Assembly (NCBI GenBank): GCA_041920465.1
Contig: JBHGXW010000054.1
Span: 62,001-126,000 of the forward strand
Reading direction: 5' to 3'
Source of the DNA: Brevibacillus_H sp041920465
GTDB lineage: Bacteria > Bacillota > Bacilli > Brevibacillales > Brevibacillaceae
DNA length: 64,000 nt
The notes under the pieces were generated by a model. That model did no database searches and was not told the DNA's origin. It was given only the letters and a program-made list of their open reading frames with translations. This document shows positions 35,737-44,758 of the stretch, one piece after another. Positions within the stretch are counted from its first letter, which is position 1. Every line of letters begins with the position of its first letter. Made by a program: the position numbers and the translations under genes.

Positions 35737-36270
35737 TCAGCGAAAGACCCAATACACTACAATTATGGATGCGATGACGCTTGCGAAGTCGGACCACAAT
35801 CCAACTTTTAGCGCGTATGCACCGTTTTTTATTCCCACCGCTCCAAAATAAACGGTCAGGACGTAAAGCGTCGTATCCGTGCTGCCCTGCATCGTAGAGG
35901 CGAGCCTGCCCAAAAGGGAATCGGGTCCATACCTGGCGATCAGATCGGTGGCAATTGCAAGCGAGCCCACTCCTGACAACGGCCGCAATAATCCCAACGG
36001 AACAATTTCTGCCGGTATGTGAAAGTAGGCAAGCAGCGGCTGAATCAACGAAAGCAGCAAATCAAGCGCACCTGACTCACGGAACAAGGTAATCGCCACC
36101 ATCATCGCCACCAAGTGGGGCATAATCTTGAGCGTAGTGACTAACCCGCCTTTGGCTCCCTCTGTAAATGCCTCATACACTGCTACTTTTTTCGACCAGC
36201 CGTGGACCAATATCAAAGAAATCATGACCGGAATTGCCCATAACGAAATGAGAGAGATCCATTGGTACAA
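35737..36270 (-). CDS. spmB: Spore maturation protein B
   Basis: Membrane protein of 177 residues, NupC/SpmB gate-domain family, with helices near 5-22, 50-62, 70-85 and 155-175 and the conserved RPLSGVGSLAIATDLI segment. SpmA and SpmB are required for full spore core dehydration together with DacB. TTG start at 36270 has AGGAGGGG upstream. Eleven bases after spmA; terminal gene of dacB-spmA-spmB. Confidence 0.92.
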   Translation of the reverse strand: MYQWISLISLWAIPVMISLILVHGWSKKVAVYEAFTEGAKGGLVTTLKIMPHLVAMMVAITLFRESGALDLLLSLIQPLLAYFHIPAEIVPLGLLRPLSGVGSLAIATDLIARYGPDSLLGRLASTMQGSTDTTLYVLTVYFGAVGIKNGAYALKVGLWSDFASVIASIIVVYWVFR

Positions 36271-36281
36271 AGGGTCCCCTC

Positions 36282-36872
36282 CTATCTCTGCCGCCTAAAT
36301 GACAGTCGGCGGTAGATTCGGTCCAGAATCAGCGCGACGGTTGTGGCTATAAACGAAGACATCAAGGTGGTTCCGACGATCTCAAACGGACTCGTTGAAC
36401 CGTACTGCATGCGAATCGCGATGATCGTGGTGGGAATCAGCGTAATGCTGGCTGTGTTAATCGCCAGAAGCGTGCACATCGCAGGAGAAGCCACCTGCTT
36501 GTCGGGATTTAATTTCTGCAGCTCTTCCATCGCTTTAAGGCCCATTGGCGTAGCCGCATTTCCCAACCCCAACAAATTGGCGCTCATGTTGGAAATAATG
36601 TAGCCCAATGCCGGATGATTTTTGGGAACGTCGGGAAAAAGCAGAAGGACAAGCGGTGACATAAACTTGGCAAGAAGAGACAACAGTCCTGATTTCTCCG
36701 CGATCCGCATCAGCCCCATCCAAAACATTAAAACACTTAACAATCCGATGCATACGGTTATGCCCGTTTTTGCTCCTTCAAACGAAGCGTGGCTGATGAC
36801 GTCAATTCTGCCGTTCCAGGCGGCAACCACAATACTGAAAAGGATTAAGCCAAGCCAGATCACGTTAAGCAT
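36282..36872 (-). CDS. spmA: Spore maturation protein A
   Basis: Membrane protein of 196 residues, partner of SpmB. Hydrophobic helices span most of its length, and the conserved SANLLGLGNAATPMGLKAM segment (about 95-113) typical of the family is present. ATG 36872 lies inside the dacB end, an eight-base overlap that implies coupled translation. The three-gene order dacB-spmA-spmB is the usual one and points to expression in the mother cell. Confidence 0.93.
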   Translation of the reverse strand: MLNVIWLGLILFSIVVAAWNGRIDVISHASFEGAKTGITVCIGLLSVLMFWMGLMRIAEKSGLLSLLAKFMSPLVLLLFPDVPKNHPALGYIISNMSANLLGLGNAATPMGLKAMEELQKLNPDKQVASPAMCTLLAINTASITLIPTTIIAIRMQYGSTSPFEIVGTTLMSSFIATTVALILDRIYRRLSFRRQR

Positions 36873-38046
36873 GCAGGACCCCTCCCAGCATCAGTTCAAA
36901 CACGATATCCCAGAAAGGTTTCGGCTGGCCGGATGAAGGATGAGTTCCGAATGTGGCCGCAGCTGATTGAGCAGTTAACGGAACTCTGCCGATCGGCTTA
37001 TTGTTAAGAAAAAACTGTATATAACCCGCCTGCTGCCCGATCATTTTTTTATCCAAGCGACGATCCAACAGTTGAACCTTGGAAGTAATCTGACCAGATT
37101 CCCCTTCTTGCAAGGGATAGCTGAAATCATTCTGGGTGACCAGCACCAGTTCATCATCCGCCTTATCCAGCTTGCTGTCAGCTTTCACCCGTTCTCCTTT
37201 GCCGATGATTTTGACCGTTTGGAAATGCTGAAAACCCCAGTCCATCAGTGCCATGGAGTCATTCCAATCGTCCGGTGCGTTTAAGGTAATGGCCGCCAAC
37301 TGCCGTCCGTCACGGGTAGCAGAGGATGAGAGACAACGTCTGGCCAGCTTGGTGTAACCTGTTTTCACCCCGTCTGCTCCTTTGTAGAGGTACAACATTT
37401 TGTTCTTGTTTTGCAGACGGCGGTCCCAGTTCTCCCCTTCCCAAGAGATGTTTTTCACTTTGGTAGAGACGATTTGGCGAAACACCGGGTTCTTCAGGGC
37501 ATAGGCACTTAATTTCACCATATCGTTCGCCGTGGAATAGTGCATGTTGCTGTCATCAAGACCGTGCGGGTTGGTAAAATGGGTATGAGCCATGCCGATC
37601 ATCGCCGCTTTTTCATTCATCATATAGACAAAGCCTGGAACCGAACCGCCGACGTGATCGGCAATCGCCACTGCCGCATCATTGCCTGAGCGAAGCATCA
37701 GCCCGTAAAGCAGCTCCTCCAGTGTGAGCTTCTCTCCTTTTTTCAGGTAAATCGACGAGCCTTCCACACCGACCGCCTCATCCGGAACAGTTACCACATC
37801 CTTTAGATTGCCCGCTTCAATTGCAACAATGGCTGTCATCGTTTTGGTCAAACTGGCGATGCGCATTTTCTTGTCGCCCTCTTTTTCGTACAGGATACGG
37901 CCAGATTGTACGTCAATCAACGCCGCACTCTCTGCGGAAATGGTCGGAATGTCAGCAGAAGCATGGATGGGCTGCGCCGGATAGAACAGCCATTGACAAA
38001 AAAGAAAAACGACGAGTACGCCGGAAATGTGATTCAGAAATTTCAT
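36865..38046 (-). CDS. dacB: Sporulation D-alanyl-D-alanine carboxypeptidase DacB
   Basis: Penicillin-binding protein 5* type, trimming cortex peptidoglycan stem peptides during sporulation. The 393-residue precursor has a signal peptide (1-30) and the serine DD-peptidase motifs SLTK (Ser65), SGN (120-122) and KTG (228-230), followed by a C-terminal beta domain and hydrophobic tail. GGGGAGGAC precedes the ATG. A sigma-E-like promoter lies at 38087-38114. Coupled to spmA. Confidence 0.93.
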   Translation of the reverse strand: MKFLNHISGVLVVFLFCQWLFYPAQPIHASADIPTISAESAALIDVQSGRILYEKEGDKKMRIASLTKTMTAIVAIEAGNLKDVVTVPDEAVGVEGSSIYLKKGEKLTLEELLYGLMLRSGNDAAVAIADHVGGSVPGFVYMMNEKAAMIGMAHTHFTNPHGLDDSNMHYSTANDMVKLSAYALKNPVFRQIVSTKVKNISWEGENWDRRLQNKNKMLYLYKGADGVKTGYTKLARRCLSSSATRDGRQLAAITLNAPDDWNDSMALMDWGFQHFQTVKIIGKGERVKADSKLDKADDELVLVTQNDFSYPLQEGESGQITSKVQLLDRRLDKKMIGQQAGYIQFFLNNKPIGRVPLTAQSAAATFGTHPSSGQPKPFWDIVFELMLGGVLHA

Positions 38047-38086
38047 AACGTCCTCCCCACTACTTGGATAAGCTCAGTTTGTACCA

Positions 38087-38114
38087 AGTATATGGGGACG
38101 GCACGCCTGATAGT
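38087..38114 (-). promoter_or_regulatory. Candidate sigma-E promoter of dacB-spmAB
   Basis: Minus strand ACTATC (38109-38114), 14 bases, CATATACT (38087-38094), similar to the mother-cell sigma-E pattern (ATA-type -35, 14-base spacer, CATACAnT -10). It lies in the 76-base gap upstream of dacB, whose orthologue is sigma-E dependent. Confidence 0.45.
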
Positions 38115-38122
38115 ACCCGAAA

Positions 38123-38719
38123 CTATTCCGACTGCTTCTCGCCGTTTAAAGGATTCTTCTCGCTGAACAATGCGGTCGCTTCCGCTTCTACCTCTTCCAA
38201 GGAAAAATTGTCGGGAGGTTCCGGCAAGTCGCTTAACTCCCGCAATCCGAAATGCTCCAAAAATTCTTTGGTCGTCCCATAGAGTATAGGCCGTCCGATT
38301 CCTTCCGCACGCCCCACTTCCCTGATCAGTTGTTTGCTGATTAGCGTATTGAGCGCTTTCTCGCATTTGACGCCGCGAATCTCTTCAATGTCCGTGCGGG
38401 TAATCGGCTGCTTGTAGGCAATAATCGCAAGCGTTTCTAATGCCGCCTGGGACAACGAAGAGTGAGTCGGCGAGGAAGCAAGCTTCTCGAAGTAGACGGC
38501 ATGCTCCGGAAGTGTCGTAAACTGGAACGCTCTTGCAACTTCTACAATTTGGATGCCTCGGCTGCTTCTGCGAAAATCGGCCTTCATATCTTCAATAATA
38601 TCAATGATCGTATCCTCGGGAAGCTCCAGTATCTCGGCTAGCTGCTTTGCCTCAATGCCTTCGTCGCCGGAGATGAAAATAAGCCCTTCTATGATACTTT
38701 TGATGCGATCATAGTCCAT
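38123..38719 (-). CDS. scpB: Segregation and condensation protein B
   Basis: Winged-helix subunit of the SMC-ScpAB condensin that organises and segregates the chromosome. The 198 residues carry two winged helices, with the conserved ALETLAIIAYKQPITRTDIEEIRGV segment (split here for length) near 90-115 and GRPILYGTT near 143. The start overlaps scpA by 11 bases; AGAGGG lies upstream. ScpB dimerises and caps ScpA. SMC is not in the window. Confidence 0.95.
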   Translation of the reverse strand: MDYDRIKSIIEGLIFISGDEGIEAKQLAEILELPEDTIIDIIEDMKADFRRSSRGIQIVEVARAFQFTTLPEHAVYFEKLASSPTHSSLSQAALETLAIIAYKQPITRTDIEEIRGVKCEKALNTLISKQLIREVGRAEGIGRPILYGTTKEFLEHFGLRELSDLPEPPDNFSLEEVEAEATALFSEKNPLNGEKQSE

Positions 38720-39506
38720 TATGTACCCTCTCTTCTGATTTTCCTGCTAGCTTTCCTTGCGTCTCGTTGTCACAAATAAGAATTTCGGTAAACAGTTGAT
38801 TCTGTACACAGGTAATCCGCTTTGCTTTCATCAATTCCAACAAAGCCAAAAAAGTGGTAACAATCTCGGTCCGGGAAACCGTTTCGGAGAACAGCTGGGA
38901 AAACCGGATCATCCCTCCGCCTACCTTAAGCATCTGGCGAATCTCTTTCATCCTGTCTTTAACGGAGATTTCGTCGCGTGACACCTTGGTTAAAGGCTCA
39001 CGGGTCTGCCTGCGGGTAAAAAGCTTCTCCAATGCATCCACCAAATCGTAGATGGACACATTGGTAATCGTCGGCTCTTCCGTGCGGATATAAGGAGTCA
39101 AATCTTCAGCCGGACGGGTAAACACCTTGCTTCTCCCGACCTCCATTTCGCGCAGCTGCTCGGCCATCATTTTGAACCGTTTGTATTCCAAGAGCCGCTG
39201 AACCAGTTCGTCCCGCGGATCAACCTCTTCCACCTCCATGTCAAACAACGGCTGAAATACCGTCTCCTCTTTTTTGGGAAGGAGCATTTTACTCTTGATG
39301 GAAAGAAGGGTGGCTGCCATCACGACGAACTCGCTTGCCACTTCCAATTGCAATTCCTGCATCGTATGGATAGTCTCCAGATATTGCTCGGTTATTTCCG
39401 AGATCGGAATGTCGTATATATCCACTTCCGCCTTGTCTATCAGATGCAGAAGCAAATCAAGCGGTCCTTCAAAGGAATCAAGTTTGATGCTGTATGACAC
39501 ACTCAT
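38709..39506 (-). CDS. scpA: Segregation and condensation protein A
   Basis: Kleisin subunit bridging the SMC heads; 265 residues. Shows the N-terminal DSFEGPLDLLLHLI motif that contacts SMC, a helical/acidic centre and a C-terminal winged helix ending in TFLALLELMKAKRI. The ribosome site is weak (AAGGCAGGCGG). scpA-scpB overlap, so translation is coupled. Position next to dacB matches B. subtilis. Confidence 0.95.
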   Translation of the reverse strand: MSVSYSIKLDSFEGPLDLLLHLIDKAEVDIYDIPISEITEQYLETIHTMQELQLEVASEFVVMAATLLSIKSKMLLPKKEETVFQPLFDMEVEEVDPRDELVQRLLEYKRFKMMAEQLREMEVGRSKVFTRPAEDLTPYIRTEEPTITNVSIYDLVDALEKLFTRRQTREPLTKVSRDEISVKDRMKEIRQMLKVGGGMIRFSQLFSETVSRTEIVTTFLALLELMKAKRITCVQNQLFTEILICDNETQGKLAGKSEERVHNGL

Positions 39507-39557
39507 CCGCCTGCCTTATTATTCTTGAAACACTATCGTTTTGTCCTGCTGCAGCTG

Positions 39558-40220
39558 TTACGTAACCAAAAGGGCAGCCGTCAGTATTCCGTTAATTACC
39601 AACCTGATCGGTATCGTCAGAAAAGCGCTCAGCCCAGGAAGGAAAATAATCAGCAGCAAAAGCCATGGACCGTACGTATCCAACTGATAGAAAAATCGAT
39701 CCATGCTTCTTGGCGCCAAATAACGGAGAATCTTGTTGCCGTCCAGTGGAGGAACAGGCAGCAGGTTAAAGACGAACAAGGCGCAGTTAATAATAATCGA
39801 GTAGCGCAAAGTGTATTCTACTGCCATGGATGCTTTCTCTGACAGGTTATCGTACATGGCTGACTGATCGGCAACAATATACAGTACGGCAAAGAGAAAA
39901 GCCAACACGATATTGACCAACGGCCCTGCCGCAGATACATAAACCATTCCCAAGCGCTTGTTTCCACGGAAGCGGAGCGGATTAACCGGTACGGGCTTTG
40001 CCCAGCCAAACGGCCCGAACAAAATCAGAATCAAGCCGAACGGATCAATATGCGGAATCGGATTTACCGTAAGCCTGCCCTCCCGCTTCGCCGTATCGTC
40101 GCCCAGACGCCAAGCCACGAAAGCATGAGCCCATTCATGCAAGGAGAAAGCAATCACGAAGGCAATCATGCGGAAGGGAACCGTTTCCCAATCAAAATGA
40201 AACAAGTTGGATAAATCCAT
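39558..40220 (-). CDS. Site-2 protease family membrane metalloprotease
   Basis: Polytopic M50-family zinc protease of 220 residues. The zinc motif HEWAH (His28, Glu29, His32) sits in the first membrane segment and the third ligand Asp in NLLPVPPLDGNKI near 158. No PDZ domain, so it belongs to the short YwhC-like class rather than RseP/SpoIVFB with extra domains. AGGAGG precedes the ATG. Upstream of scpA by 51 bases; substrate unknown. Confidence 0.85.
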   Translation of the reverse strand: MDLSNLFHFDWETVPFRMIAFVIAFSLHEWAHAFVAWRLGDDTAKREGRLTVNPIPHIDPFGLILILFGPFGWAKPVPVNPLRFRGNKRLGMVYVSAAGPLVNIVLAFLFAVLYIVADQSAMYDNLSEKASMAVEYTLRYSIIINCALFVFNLLPVPPLDGNKILRYLAPRSMDRFFYQLDTYGPWLLLLIIFLPGLSAFLTIPIRLVINGILTAALLVT

Positions 40221-40316
40221 GTATACCTCCTGTAAAGGAACAAACTTTTACGCCAAAACTCAAAAAAATCACTATTTCTTTAGAATAACAGCAGACCGCT
40301 CGGGAAACAAGTGAAG

Positions 40317-40342
40317 AAAGCACCGGGATGCCCGGTGCTTTT
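40317..40342. terminator. Terminator after ppiB
   Basis: AAAGCACCGGG/CCCGGTGCTTT 11-bp stem with a three-base loop. T-run is stronger on the plus strand; the minus strand reads TTTCTTC. Confidence 0.6.
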
Positions 40343-40371
40343 TCGCCGTCGTTTTTGACGCTGAAGGTTTA

Positions 40372-40800
40372 TCAGAATACTTCAACCTTCGCCATTTTGT
40401 CGCCTTGCTTGATCTTGTCCACGTGCTCCATGCCCTCTGTTACTTGGCCAAACACGGTATGTACTCCGTCGAGATGAGGAAATGCATCGTAGCAGATGAA
40501 GAATTGGCTGCCGCCTGTATCTTTACCGGCATGCGCCATGGAAAGAGCGCCGCGTACATGCTTATGCGGATTGCCTGCTGTTTCACATTTGATTGTATAG
40601 CCTGGGCCGCCAGTTCCTGTACCGTACGGGCAGCCGCCTTGTGCTACAAAACCCGGAATGACGCGATGGAACGTCAAATTGTTATAAAAACCTTCATTTG
40701 CCAATTTCTCGAAGTTTGCCACCGTACCTGGAGCTGCCTCATCAAACAGATCCAACAGTACTTCTTGTCCGCCTTCCAGCGTAATTTTAGCTTTTTTCAT
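40372..40800 (-). CDS. ppiB: Peptidyl-prolyl cis-trans isomerase, cyclophilin type
   Basis: Cytosolic cyclophilin of 142 residues accelerating prolyl isomerisation. Signature residues are present: FHRVIPGFVAQGG (catalytic Arg near 46), SQFFICY (near 97) and the FGQVTEGM segment near the C-terminus. AAGGAGG precedes the ATG. In B. subtilis ppiB is also close to lysA and the spoVA operon. Single-gene unit. Confidence 0.94.
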   Translation of the reverse strand: MKKAKITLEGGQEVLLDLFDEAAPGTVANFEKLANEGFYNNLTFHRVIPGFVAQGGCPYGTGTGGPGYTIKCETAGNPHKHVRGALSMAHAGKDTGGSQFFICYDAFPHLDGVHTVFGQVTEGMEHVDKIKQGDKMAKVEVF

Positions 40801-40834
40801 GTTGAAACCTCCTTACACAAATATCTTCTCTATC

Positions 40835-43141
40835 TTATCCCTTCTCCCTGGCGCAATCAAGCGAAACTGCCTGCAGTTGATTTTGCATGCGGCTATTGAC
40901 GGTGTGTAGATCCGTCACATATACATTTCCCGGCTGCTGCTTGGCCAGCTTTTTCAGATGAGCGGCCTGTTCCGAGATTTCTACCACGGCTTCAAAGCGC
41001 TTCCGCGAACAATACAATCCTGCCAGCGAAATGGACAAATCGGGGGCTTCCGGACTCTTTTTGCATTTCTCATAGATTTCTTGAAAGTAGGTGGGAAACA
41101 GTAATTTGATGTGATTGGCAATCTCTTCCGCCGAGTCAACGGAAGTGACAATGATGAAGTCGTCTCCTCCAATATGTCCGACAAAATCGCTCACATCTCC
41201 TCTGCATCTGACACTTTCTCTTAACAGTTGTGCCGTGTGGTGAATGATCTGGTCCCCGACATCAAAACCGAATTGGTCGTTAAACCACTTGAACCGGTCC
41301 AAATCGCAATAAATCACGACAAAATCCTGGTTACTCTTCAACCGTGAATTCAACTCCCGCTCGATATGCACATTGCCAGGCAAACCGGTAAGCGGGTTGG
41401 CAAAAGTGGCCATTTCCAGTTTGATGGTCGTCATCTTGTCCAACAGGCTTTGCACGGAAACAATGCCCAGATAGCTGTTATCCGCATCTACAATGATAAT
41501 GACGTCATAGAGATGGAAGGCATCACGCGCCATCGCTTTGCGTGCCACTTCCTCGATCTTGTCGCCCTTTTGCACGATTAACGGTGACATATTCATGATC
41601 TGCGAGACTGAACGTTCATAGTAGAGGGCGATTCCGTATCGTCCGCCTAGCACCTGGTACAATTGAAAACGCATGACCAGTCCAACTGGCACCTGGCCAT
41701 CCAAGACAATAATACTGTCAATCCGTTGATTCTGTTCGAACAATTGGTGAATCTTGCGCACTTTTGTATTACGGTCGACACAAATCGTCTTGGTTACGAT
41801 GTCTCCTATATCTGCTGAATCTACGCGGTATGACAAAGTGCCCCGCCGTTTCTCTTGAGTCGACCGGATAAAATTCATCGCGTTGCCAGAAATTTGCGTC
41901 AGTCCTTTGGCCGGTTTGCCCAGGTAATACCCCTGCCCGTAATTGACGCCAAGTTCAATCAACGTTTGCAGTTCCCCTTCCGATTCAATCCCTTCTGCGA
42001 TAATCTTGCATTTCACCTTTTCGGCAAACTGGACGAACGTCTCCAGAAGTGCCTGTTTGATGGAATCGATATCAATATTGCGAATTAAAGACATATCCAA
42101 TTTGATAAAATCAGGATAAATCTCAGCAATCGATTCCAGACTTGAATACCCTGCACCCGCATCATCAACGGCGATCAAAAAGCCTCTTCTGCGGTACTCT
42201 TCAATAATTTTGCGAAAGACGCGGTAATTGGTAATGGCATGCCGCTCGGTAATCTCCAAAACGATGTTGCTCGGATGAAGCCCCGACTCCTCCAGCTCTT
42301 TGTAAAGGCTCCCCCGAAGCAGGTACGGGTCGTCGATCGCTCTTGGATCGAGGTTGATGAAAATCTTTTGGTTCTGTTTAATATAACGCAGCTTCTCCAA
42401 TGCTTTTTTCCGGCAGATGCTTTCCAGTTTGAACACCGTATCAGTTTCATCGGCATAGGAAAACAAGGTAGCCGGTGAATAAAAAGTCGATTTTTCCGGC
42501 CCCCGCGCCAGCGCTTCCCAGCCAAGCGGCTCTCCGTCACGAAGAGAGGCTATCGGCATATACAGCATATGGACAGCCTCTTCCTGCAAGAGACGGTGAA
42601 ACTGCGTAATATGGGTGTATTTTTCGGAGGTAAGTCCGTATTTCGCCATATGTACAGCGTGTTTCACACACGTATACATTTCCTTTGCAACATCTTGTCC
42701 GGGGAGTACAGCATAGCCGATATGCATTTTTATGTCTTCCCGGTTGACAAAGGCAATTTGCTGGTTTAACAGCTTCTCCGCCATGCTTTGGAAGCTGATC
42801 GACAATAACCGGTATTCTTCTTCATCAACTCCTGCGGGGAAGGAAACATAAATAGCAAAGTCGTCTCCGAACAGCTTTTGAATACCGAGCAGTTTTCCTT
42901 TAATCTCAAAAACCCGTTTGGCCGCAGACAGTACAATCTTTTCAAAGCGGTGAATAATCCGTTTGGCAGCCATATCACCATATCGGTGTTCAATATCTGT
43001 CAATTTGACGATGTCCACGTAAAACAACAGTACCGATGCCCCCGAAGCGATTTCCTGGCTGATTACGGTTTTCAGGCGGAACTTTTTTTCGGTAAGTACA
43101 ATCGGGGTTTTGCTAAATTTTTGTAACAGCGATGTCCACAT
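40835..43141 (-). CDS. GGDEF-EAL-CBS-GGDEF c-di-GMP protein
   Basis: Soluble 768-residue protein with four parts: an N-terminal degenerate GGDEF fold (about 30-175, motif FGDDF at 91-95), an EAL phosphodiesterase domain (about 195-425; EAL 209-211, NLDP, EITE, VDDAGAG, KLD, AEGIES, GQGYY all kept), a CBS pair (about 445-570), and a C-terminal GGDEF domain with GGDDF at 658-662. The EAL looks active; the last domain may be active or a GTP sensor. CBS suggests adenine-nucleotide control. GAAGGAGG precedes the ATG. Possibly related to YkuI-like regulators, but the order is different. Confidence 0.85.
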   Translation of the reverse strand: MWTSLLQKFSKTPIVLTEKKFRLKTVISQEIASGASVLLFYVDIVKLTDIEHRYGDMAAKRIIHRFEKIVLSAAKRVFEIKGKLLGIQKLFGDDFAIYVSFPAGVDEEEYRLLSISFQSMAEKLLNQQIAFVNREDIKMHIGYAVLPGQDVAKEMYTCVKHAVHMAKYGLTSEKYTHITQFHRLLQEEAVHMLYMPIASLRDGEPLGWEALARGPEKSTFYSPATLFSYADETDTVFKLESICRKKALEKLRYIKQNQKIFINLDPRAIDDPYLLRGSLYKELEESGLHPSNIVLEITERHAITNYRVFRKIIEEYRRRGFLIAVDDAGAGYSSLESIAEIYPDFIKLDMSLIRNIDIDSIKQALLETFVQFAEKVKCKIIAEGIESEGELQTLIELGVNYGQGYYLGKPAKGLTQISGNAMNFIRSTQEKRRGTLSYRVDSADIGDIVTKTICVDRNTKVRKIHQLFEQNQRIDSIIVLDGQVPVGLVMRFQLYQVLGGRYGIALYYERSVSQIMNMSPLIVQKGDKIEEVARKAMARDAFHLYDVIIIVDADNSYLGIVSVQSLLDKMTTIKLEMATFANPLTGLPGNVHIERELNSRLKSNQDFVVIYCDLDRFKWFNDQFGFDVGDQIIHHTAQLLRESVRCRGDVSDFVGHIGGDDFIIVTSVDSAEEIANHIKLLFPTYFQEIYEKCKKSPEAPDLSISLAGLYCSRKRFEAVVEISEQAAHLKKLAKQQPGNVYVTDLHTVNSRMQNQLQAVSLDCAREKG

Positions 43142-43227
43142 GGAGTCCGTCCTCCTTCATTACCTTGTCCAATTATGACAAGTGTCTGTAAAGAGATTAT
43201 GAAAATCGAGTAAACGTTCGATAAAAT

Positions 43228-43260
43228 AAAAAAATGCCCCCGTCAAAAACGGAAGCATTT
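43228..43260 (-). terminator. Terminator after lysA
   Basis: AATGC/GCATT and CCGT/ACGG stems around a CAAAA loop, followed on the minus strand by seven T. Confidence 0.78.
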
Positions 43261-43275
43261 TATCCTGTGCGCGGT

Positions 43276-44601
43276 TTATCGTTTTGGCAATGCGGCTCCG
43301 GCAGGCAGTCTGTCCAGCTTGATCAGATCAGCGTAGGTTTCCCGCTCGACAACAACCCGCGCCTGACCGTCCCTTACGAAGACAACCGCAGGGCGAGTAA
43401 TTCGGTTATAGTTGTTGGACATGGAATAGCCGTAAGCACCGGTGCAGGATACGGCAAGAATGTCACCTGCTTTAACCTGCGGGAGTGGGATATCCCAAAT
43501 CAGCATATCGCCGGTTTCGCAGCATTTGCCGGCAACGGAAACCGTTTCATCCGCTTCTTCCCGCATCCGGTTAGCCAATGCCGCTTCATATTGGGCTTGG
43601 TACAATGCAGGACGCAGGTTGTCGGTCATCCCGCCGTCAACGGATACATATTTGCGGACTCCCGGAACCTCCTTGGAAGACCCGAGGCGATAGAGGGTCG
43701 TTCCGGCATCCCCGACAATACTTCGGCCCGGCTCAATCCACAATTCCGGAAGAGGCAGTTGGTATTGACCAAACATGCGTCTCACTGCTGTCGTAATGGC
43801 GTTGACATAATCCCTTGGCTGAAGCGGAGTATCGCCCTCCACATAACGAATGCCGAAGCCTCCCCCGACGTTTAAGACACTGGATACAAAGTGATAACGC
43901 TCTTTCGCCTCCGCAAGCAGAGAAGCAATGATCTCAACTGCAATCACAAATCCGTCCGTCTCAAATATTTGCGAGCCGATATGGGAATGAACCCCAAGCA
44001 GGCGGAGATGATTGCTCTCCAGACAATAACGGATCGCTTCCAATGCTTGACCGCTTTGAACGTCAAACCCAAATTTGGAGTCCTGCTGTCCGGTAGAAAT
44101 ATATTCATGCGTGTGAGCCTCTACTCCCGGTGTAATCCGAAGTAAAACGGCAACTTCTTGCTTGCGCACTTCAGCCTGTTCACGCAGTAAAGACAATTCG
44201 TAAAAATTATCGGCTACAAAGCAGCCAATCCCAGCATCAAGTCCCATGATGATTTCATCGACTGATTTATTGTTGCCGTGGAAGTGAATGCGTTCTGCAG
44301 GAAATCCGGCTTGCAAGGCGGTAAACAGCTCACCGCCCGACACAACGTCAAGTGAGAGCCCCTCTTCTTCTACCAGCTTGCACATGGCCATCGTACAGAA
44401 AGCCTTGCTTGCATACGCAACTTGAAAAGAGAATCCGCTCTCCTGAAAAGCTTGCATATAGGCACGACATTTTTGACGAATCAATTCCTCATCATATACA
44501 TACAAAGGAGTCTTAAATTCCTGTACCAATTGGGTGGCATCGCATCCGCCAATCTCAAGATGTCCTTTTTCATTAATACGACTCGTGCCATGCAAATACA
44601 T
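43276..44601 (-). CDS. lysA: Diaminopimelate decarboxylase
   Basis: PLP enzyme making L-lysine from meso-diaminopimelate, the last step of lysine synthesis. The 441 residues show Lys66 (VAYASKAF, Schiff base), the HSHIGSQ segment near 205, GGGFG near 245, EPGRS near 300 and the CETGD active-site Cys motif near 358. AAGGAGG precedes the ATG at 44601. It follows spoVAF on the same strand, as in B. subtilis. Confidence 0.95.
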   Translation of the reverse strand: MYLHGTSRINEKGHLEIGGCDATQLVQEFKTPLYVYDEELIRQKCRAYMQAFQESGFSFQVAYASKAFCTMAMCKLVEEEGLSLDVVSGGELFTALQAGFPAERIHFHGNNKSVDEIIMGLDAGIGCFVADNFYELSLLREQAEVRKQEVAVLLRITPGVEAHTHEYISTGQQDSKFGFDVQSGQALEAIRYCLESNHLRLLGVHSHIGSQIFETDGFVIAVEIIASLLAEAKERYHFVSSVLNVGGGFGIRYVEGDTPLQPRDYVNAITTAVRRMFGQYQLPLPELWIEPGRSIVGDAGTTLYRLGSSKEVPGVRKYVSVDGGMTDNLRPALYQAQYEAALANRMREEADETVSVAGKCCETGDMLIWDIPLPQVKAGDILAVSCTGAYGYSMSNNYNRITRPAVVFVRDGQARVVVERETYADLIKLDRLPAGAALPKR

Positions 44602-44657
44602 CTGATTTTCCTCCTTAAACTGCCTGCTCTTTCTATGCCGTCCAGGTCAGATACAGC

Positions 44658-44691
44658 AAAGCAACTGACGATTCATCCCGCCAGTTGCTTT
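44658..44691 (-). terminator. Hairpin between spoVAF and lysA
   Basis: AAAGCAACTG/CAGTTGCTTT ten-bp stem with a 14-base loop; no clear T-run on the minus strand, so only partial termination of the spoVA transcript is likely. Confidence 0.4.
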
Positions 44692-44758
44692 ATGTTCATA
44701 ACTATATCATGGGTGTTTGCCGCTTGACAATGGGGGTTTCGCCCAAACGCATAAATAT

